Of a stretch of 53,792 bases of DNA, positions 50,133 through 53,792 are shown in pieces. Source of the stretch: DASSFG01 sp035547915 (GTDB lineage: Bacteria > Planctomycetota > Planctomycetia > Pirellulales > JAICIG01); the NCBI GenBank assembly GCA_035547915.1, contig DASZTS010000124.1:1-53792 (forward strand), written 5' to 3'. Each line of letters begins with the position of its first letter. Positions within the stretch are counted from its first letter, which is position 1. Both the position numbers and the translations under genes were made by a program. The notes under the pieces were generated by a model. That model was not told the origin of the DNA and ran no database searches. It worked only from the letters and a program-made list of their open reading frames with translations.

Positions 50133-50521
50133 CAGGTCTCCGGCGACCGGGGCCAGATGAGCCAGCGAAGGGAGGCTGCAAGAAGGCCATTGACGGGGGA
50201 GGCACACCAGACGACGAGTAAACAGCGGTTTGTCGCAACGAGTTCGCTTCTCTGGTGCCCGTTCTCGTAGGAAAGAAAAGCTGATACCTGCCACAGCGAC
50301 AGGGCAGCCACGATCAGTCCAAAACAGAGCATGGCGGCGGTGCCGATCCAGAAAGGTCGCATTCCATGCAAGACGCCAACAAGAGCAATCGTGGCAAACA
50401 CGACGGTCAAACAGTCCATCGCCAACGACGATTTCCAAGTCGGTTCGATACGGACGGCGGCGAACCCCGCGGCCACGGCGGCGGTTGCGACGAGCAGGTG
50501 GCGGATCGAGAAGCGGGGCAT
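50132..50521 (-). CDS. Small membrane protein coupled to LRR protein 9
   Basis: A 129-residue protein that opens MPRFSIRHLLVATAAVAAG, the short planctomycete anchor pattern also used by the LRR array, then two or three more hydrophobic segments (LTVVFATIALVGVLHG, TAAMLCFGLIVAALSLW, LLVVWCASPVNGLLAASL). No LRR is present. It shares the leader GTTAGTCTGACGGCATG with LRR members 1 and 2, and its TGA overlaps the ATG of LRR member 9. The function is unknown; it may anchor or assist its LRR partner. Confidence 0.7.
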   Translation of the reverse strand: MPRFSIRHLLVATAAVAAGFAAVRIEPTWKSSLAMDCLTVVFATIALVGVLHGMRPFWIGTAAMLCFGLIVAALSLWQVSAFLSYENGHQRSELVATNRCLLVVWCASPVNGLLAASLRWLIWPRSPET

Positions 50522-50728
50522 GCCGTCAGACTAACGGCCCGATATTTTCACCGTCAATCGGCCATGATCGCATGCCTCGCGGCCAAACGCGCCCAACGCA
50601 TTGATGTCCCACTACCCGATCGACGTGAAGCTACTGGCCGGAGTGGCAGGAGAGGGGCGAGCAGTCCCGCGTGGTCGTCGAGCGGTCACTCAGAGTGGCG
50701 AATGCGGCAGTCTTGCAGGCTCAACCGT

Positions 50729-51184
50729 CTATTCGCCGACATGCCGCATCGACCGCCGTACCACCGCCGCCGAAATATCGGCCTGCCGGTGGCACTCTTC
50801 CGTCAATCGGCGCGATGACTTGACCGTCTCGGCGACCCGCCCGAGCAGTTCGTAGAGACTCTCGGCCGGCACGGGCTTGACGAGATATTCCGTGAAGCCG
50901 GCCGCGAGGGCGAGCTCGCGGTGTTGGGCGTCGGCGTAGCCCGTCAGAGCGGCGAGCACCGTTCGATCGAGGCTCCGGCACTGGCGGATCTGGCGGGCCA
51001 GTTCACAGCCGTCCATCTGCGGCATGCCCAGGTCGGCGAGCAGCAACTCCGGCAGGAACTTCGTCGCTTCCTCCAGGCACGCGAAGCCGTCGTAGGCCGT
51101 CCGCACGTCGCAGTTCGCGAACCGCAACAGCATGGCCAAACAATCGACCGCATCACGGTCGTTATCGACGACGAGGACTCGCAT
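50729..51184 (-). CDS. Single-domain response regulator
   Basis: A 151-residue CheY-like receiver: RVLVVDNDRDAVDCL with acidic residues Asp7 and Asp9, phospho-acceptor Asp51 in LLADLGMPQMDG, Thr81 in LAALTGYAD and Lys103 in YLVKPV. The fold and all key residues are intact, unlike the HTH-pseudoreceiver at 31230. The last 30 residues are a charged tail without an output domain. No histidine kinase is nearby, so the partner is encoded elsewhere. It lies beside the LRR array but not in its operons. Confidence 0.87.
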   Translation of the reverse strand: MRVLVVDNDRDAVDCLAMLLRFANCDVRTAYDGFACLEEATKFLPELLLADLGMPQMDGCELARQIRQCRSLDRTVLAALTGYADAQHRELALAAGFTEYLVKPVPAESLYELLGRVAETVKSSRRLTEECHRQADISAAVVRRSMRHVGE

Positions 51185-51393
51185 GAATTCAAGATAGCAA
51201 GCCGCCGAGAATCAGCAACAAAAATCCCCCGGCGAACGCCACCCTCGGCGGCCGAATGGCCTGCTGCCCGATAACGGTTCAAGAGTGGTCGCCGGACCCC
51301 GGCAGCCTACGCGCCATGCGAAAAAAATCCGCCGTTAAAAGTCGTTTTTTTGCAGCGCAATCCGTTCTTGTCGGTTCCTCTTAGAATTAGGAA

Positions 51394-51454
51394 TACCGGA
51401 GGTGGGACTTGAACCCACACGTCCTTGCGGACACTGGATTTGCAGTCCAGCGCG
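51394..51454 (-). pseudogene. 3' half of a class II (Leu-type) tRNA, anticodon GCA
   Basis: This 61-bp block equals the 3' 61 bases of the tRNA-Leu at 52480-52562 at 55 positions. It holds an anticodon arm CTGGACTGCAAATCCAG (anticodon GCA), the long variable arm GTCCGCAAGGAC, a T arm (GTGGG/CCCAC) and the acceptor end CTCCGGT plus A. No matching 5' acceptor strand (ACCGGAG) or D arm was found upstream, so it is a fragment. Four of the six differences form two compensated base pairs; the other two are in the anticodon. Confidence 0.7.
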
Positions 51455-51789
51455 CGGGGCATATCGTCGTGTAGACTTGTCTGTTGGCTTGCCCCAAAAA
51501 CCCAGGTTCCCGGGCCGAAACCCGCCAAAATGCCCTCCGTAGAGCCCGTAGACGGTAGCCCAAGCCCAAACGTGCGAAAGTCGCCACGCCCCGCGTGCCG
51601 AAGGTCAAACAGCCGGCCAAGCCCCGGCCGCACTGGGCGCGTTCCGCGGCCGCCGGCGCGTGGGCTTGGCTCAACCGCTGATCTTTCGCGAACCGTCCCG
51701 GCTTGGTTATGCTTTTGCCGTCCGGACGATTGGCGGCCGCGGGCGGCATGATGTTTCCCGCGCCCGCTCTTTAACCCTGGAGGTTCAGC
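51455..51789. other. 335-bp stretch between tRNA fragment and recombinase relic
   Basis: I see no gene, repeat or clear regulatory site here. It would be inside the putative integrated element. Confidence 0.5.
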
Positions 51790-52236
51790 ATGCTTCGTCG
51801 AACTTTTTTGTTCGCACCGTTGGCTCCGTTTTTCGCTCGGCCGGCCAGCGAGGTCATTGCGCATGGCGATCGCAAGCCGTCCGTCTACAGCGTTTCGTCG
51901 CGCGCCATGCTCAATCCGCATTGGCACGCTCTCAGCATGGTCGCTTTCGACACCGGCGCGCGATTGAGTGAGATCACGCAGGTGCGACGGACCGACGTCG
52001 ACTTCGCCGCCGGTGTGATCATCCTTCCGGGTGAGGTAACGAAAAACGGCCAACGCCGGATCCTCGTCCTCAGCTCGCCGACGGTTGCGGCCGTTGCCGC
52101 AATTTGGGATCCGACTCAGTCCTACCTGTTCCACCCGTTCCGCATGGCGCCGCGCGGTTCGGCCTATCGCCGCCGCCTCGCCGAACTCTCCGCTCATCGC
52201 CGTCTGAAGGCAGAAACACTGAAATTGCGGAGCTAG
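51790..52236 (+). pseudogene. Truncated tyrosine recombinase (integrase) catalytic domain
   Basis: A 148-codon ORF. Residues about 45-100 match the catalytic core of tyrosine recombinases: SMVAFDTGARLSEITQVR with the first catalytic Arg58, DVDFAAGVIILP, and the beta-hairpin TKNGQRRILVLS with Lys85. The later HxxR, His/Trp and Tyr nucleophile are absent: the frame ends in ETLKLRS after an Arg-rich stretch. The first 35 residues look unlike an integrase (signal-peptide-like) and may come from a joining event. It lies between the tRNA-Leu gene and the tRNA fragment, the place of a tRNA-targeting integrase. Likely non-functional. Confidence 0.62.
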
Positions 52237-52245
52237 TTCGTCCAA

Positions 52246-52434
52246 ATGGATTTGAGCAGCGCCCCGTTGGCAGACTTGGAACGCGAGATTAATCGCCGCG
52301 GAAAAACCGTCTCGCCTTCGATCTGCCCTCGGTGTCGGAAGTGGCAAGCGGTGCTTTCCAACTACGCGACGCGTCTCGAGACACTGCATTGCACCGGCTG
52401 CATGCAGCCAGTCGAACGCTGCCGCTGCGGTTGA
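52246..52434 (+). CDS. Small zinc-ribbon-like ORF
   Basis: A 62-residue product MDLSSAPLADLEREINRRGK... with two CxxC pairs: C27-P-R-C30 and C49-T-G-C52, plus C59 and C61 near the end (ERCRCG). The paired knuckles suggest a metal-binding ribbon, as in small phage or transposon proteins. It begins 9 bp after the recombinase relic ends, so both were likely in one transcript. I know no exact family. Confidence 0.5.
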   Translation: MDLSSAPLADLEREINRRGKTVSPSICPRCRKWQAVLSNYATRLETLHCTGCMQPVERCRCG

Positions 52435-52479
52435 GTGTCTCGTTCCCATCATCTTCGCTCTCTCGGCATTTGGGCTAAG

Positions 52480-52562
52480 TACCGGAGGCGGGACTTGAAC
52501 CCGCACGACCTTGCGGTCACTGGATTTTGAGTCCAGCGCGTCTGCCATTCCGCCACTCCGGC
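52480..52562 (-). tRNA. tRNA-Leu (anticodon CAA)
   Basis: On the minus strand the sequence runs GCCGGAG (acceptor), a D arm, the anticodon arm CTGGACTCAAAATCCAG with anticodon CAA, a class II variable arm GACCGCAAGGTC, the T arm GCGGGTTCAAGTCCCGC and CTCCGGT-A. All stems pair (one G-U at the first position). CCA is not encoded. The length of 83 bases is normal for Leu. Confidence 0.95.
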
Positions 52563-52571
52563 GTCGTCTCG

Positions 52572-52674
52572 GAGAGCGGCTGACAAGACCCGGACGTCGG
52601 AGCGCTGTGGGAGAAATCGGCGGCGAAAGGCCGATTTTCCTCGGGGCGCGATCGGGTTTTGTCGGTTGCTGTAA
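52572..52674 (-). repeat. Palindromic ~100-bp repeat, copy E (inverted)
   Basis: On the minus strand the copy reads CAGCAACCGACAAAACCCGA at its left end and GGTCTTGTCAGCCGCTCTC at its right, with the core AAATCGGCCTTTCGCCGCCG. It lies 9 bp beyond the 5' end of the tRNA-Leu gene, in opposite orientation to the other copies. Confidence 0.82.
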
Positions 52675-52921
52675 GAGACGGTTCCGAACGATCTTCGGGC
52701 GACATGCCCCAGGTATGAGATCCGCGGCAAACGGACCCGTGGGCGAAGCCGAAGCGGTTCGGGATCACCATTAAACAACGCCCGCCCACACCGGGCAAGT
52801 CCCGATCTGTCGGCGTGGTGTCTGAATGTCAGGCACCGCCATCTGCTGGGGTGGTGATACCGTCGGCCAAACGAAGACCCGAAACGAGTGCCGAGCGGGG
52901 GCCGGGATCTTGGGCAGGGGG

Positions 52922-53167
52922 TTAGGTGAGAGAGCGAACGAGAGCGATGAGGTAGAGCAGCCCGAAACCGATCGCAAACGTCAGGAGCGGCAGCGCAATT
53001 ACAGCCACTGCCGTGAGCGCGAAGAACAGTCGCACTTCCTTGTCGCACGCCTCCGCGTCCGGTCCCGTTTTCTTCTTGCCATGCTCCGATTCTACCAGGT
53101 ATGACCAACGCAACGGGCTTGCTTGGTTGCTGGCGGGGCACGTGTCCGGTGATTTGACCGGAATCAT
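52922..53167 (-). CDS. Small two-helix membrane protein (tentative)
   Basis: An 81-residue ORF. After about 40 polar residues there is a hydrophobic stretch from about residue 47 (LFFALTAVAVIALPLL, FAIGFGLLYLIALV) that would make two short helices. Nothing identifies its function. It is between repeat copies E and F, in a region with relics, so it could be non-coding. Confidence 0.4.
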   Translation of the reverse strand: MIPVKSPDTCPASNQASPLRWSYLVESEHGKKKTGPDAEACDKEVRLFFALTAVAVIALPLLTFAIGFGLLYLIALVRSLT

Positions 53168-53257
53168 TGGGTGCGGGACGAATCGCCGGCGGGCAAGCTC
53201 CCTGTAGCAAGAAAAGGGAAGACCAAGGCCGGACGTTTCGGGGCCGCTCGACCGACG

Positions 53258-53337
53258 CTATGGGCTTCGAGACCGTGAGACCTCGTCGAAGTAGTCCAGC
53301 GGCAACCACGAGAGAAGAAAGACCACCGGGTGCTTTT
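53258..53337 (-). pseudogene. Fragment of an array LRR gene next to repeat copy F
   Basis: One minus-strand frame reads HPVVFLLSWLPLDYFDEV followed by a stop at 53258. This is the family linker (TFLRRWLPPDYFDEV in other members), and the DNA AGACCTCGTCGAAGTA here equals that in LRR member 9. Neither an anchor nor an LRR remains. Repeat copy F begins at the next base, where the N-terminal part would be. Confidence 0.7.
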
Positions 53338-53439
53338 TAGAGCAACCGACAAAACCGGATCGAGCTTCGAAAAATCGGCGTTTCACAGCCGATTTCTGAC
53401 CCACGGCGCTCCGGCTTCCAGGTTTTGTCAGCAGCTCTT
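53338..53439 (+). repeat. Palindromic ~100-bp repeat, copy F
   Basis: Left end TAGAGCAACCGACAAAACCG, right end GGTTTTGTCAGCAGCTCTT, palindromic core AAATCGGCGTTTCACAGCCG. It is the best-kept copy and abuts the LRR gene fragment at 53258-53337. Confidence 0.88.
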
Positions 53440-53792
53440 GGTCGGCGACCGGTCAGATGTCCTGTAGATCACGCGTCCATGCGGTGCTTCCATGGCCGCC
53501 GCCGCCCGCCGCTACATTCAGCTTGGACTGGCCGATCGGCCAACGAATGGGCGTGGCCGCAGGCTGAGCTTGAGCGCGCAAGACCTACTCGGCGGTCTCA
53601 TTGCACAACGCGAAACCCGCCGTGCTTGCCGATCAGGTCATTGTAGCGGTTCGGGTGCACGCCAAGTTCGGGAGGTTTTACACCGGTAGTTTAGATACTC
53701 TGGGTCGGCGGAGGAACGGATAGCCGGGACGGTTTCGAAGATGGCGGACCAGCCGGTCATCGTCGCTCAGGGCCGCGGCGCGAACCTGTAAA
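53440..53792. other. 353-bp window end, nothing recognised
   Basis: Short open frames exist (for example around 53490-53690) but have no family features. I see no repeat or RNA gene here. Confidence 0.5.

Noticed and set aside
51307..52548. A 413-codon minus-strand ORF containing ALDSKSSDRKVVRVQVPPPV and a similar ALDCKSS block
   Set aside because: Both blocks are translations of the tRNA-Leu gene and the tRNA fragment, a well-known source of false proteins. The ORF also crosses the recombinase relic.

Overview
The window looks like a high-GC chromosome segment from a planctomycete, probably near the Pirellulales. The evidence is lineage-typical gene content: a DUF1559 protein with a prepilin-type N-terminus, a secreted PQQ-type beta-propeller, a BatA/VWA/coiled-coil membrane cluster, several short proteins starting with the membrane-anchor pattern M-P-K/R-x-FS-(L/I)-R-x-(L/M)-L, and many 24-residue leucine-rich repeat (LRR) proteins. 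The species cannot be fixed from the sequence alone.

Layout. 1-5.3 kb: a coupled esterase/PBP4-type carboxypeptidase pair, an O-methyltransferase and an MFS transporter. 5.5-14.5 kb: a VWA-BatA protein, a VWA/GATase-like membrane protein, a large coiled-coil membrane protein and a secreted TPR-like protein. 14.5-20.7 kb: an overlapping operon (secreted protein, hypoxanthine phosphoribosyltransferase, glycosyltransferase), a PQQ-propeller protein, a CFA-synthase-like methyltransferase and trpD. 20.9-29.0 kb: a minus-strand operon of a giant periplasmic TPR protein, an ExbB/TolQ channel, an ExbD/TolR protein and a multidomain protein whose third membrane helix carries the SxxxH signature of TonB. 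29.1-34.8 kb: a methyltransferase with a small membrane protein, a HTH-pseudoreceiver regulator with a clear terminator, moaC plus a polyprenyl diphosphate synthase, and the DUF1559 protein. 34.8-37.5 kb: a right-handed beta-helix protein without signal peptide, flanked by long non-coding stretches with inverted repeats and a strong terminator.

37.5-50.5 kb is the most distinctive region: an array of at least eight paralogous minus-strand proteins with one shared design (short N-terminal membrane anchor, ERQRRAV...GG segment, FLRRWLPxDYFD linker, variable number of 24-residue LRRs, Cys-containing cap). LRR counts by eye are 10, 3, 6, 3, 9, 3, 9 and 4. The array also holds truncated relics, two small membrane proteins, a PDZ protein with an aspartic-protease fold whose first catalytic Asp is Ala, and a separate plus-strand secreted protein of about 19-20 LRRs. 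Many members share a 5' leader next to the ATG, and some are joined by TGATG or TAATG stop-start overlaps. This looks like active birth, death and length variation in a surface or periplasmic recognition family of unknown function.

50.7-53.8 kb: a response regulator, a tRNA-Leu(CAA), a diverged 3' half of the same kind of tRNA with anticodon GCA, and between them a broken tyrosine recombinase and a small zinc-ribbon ORF, consistent with an old tRNA-targeted integration.

A family of palindromic elements of about 100 bp is scattered over the window: five near-complete copies and one partial. The copies sit directly after stop codons or next to gene relics and have matching terminal inverted repeats. 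They are probably non-autonomous mobile or REP-like elements. All product calls come from reading motifs; no database search was run.
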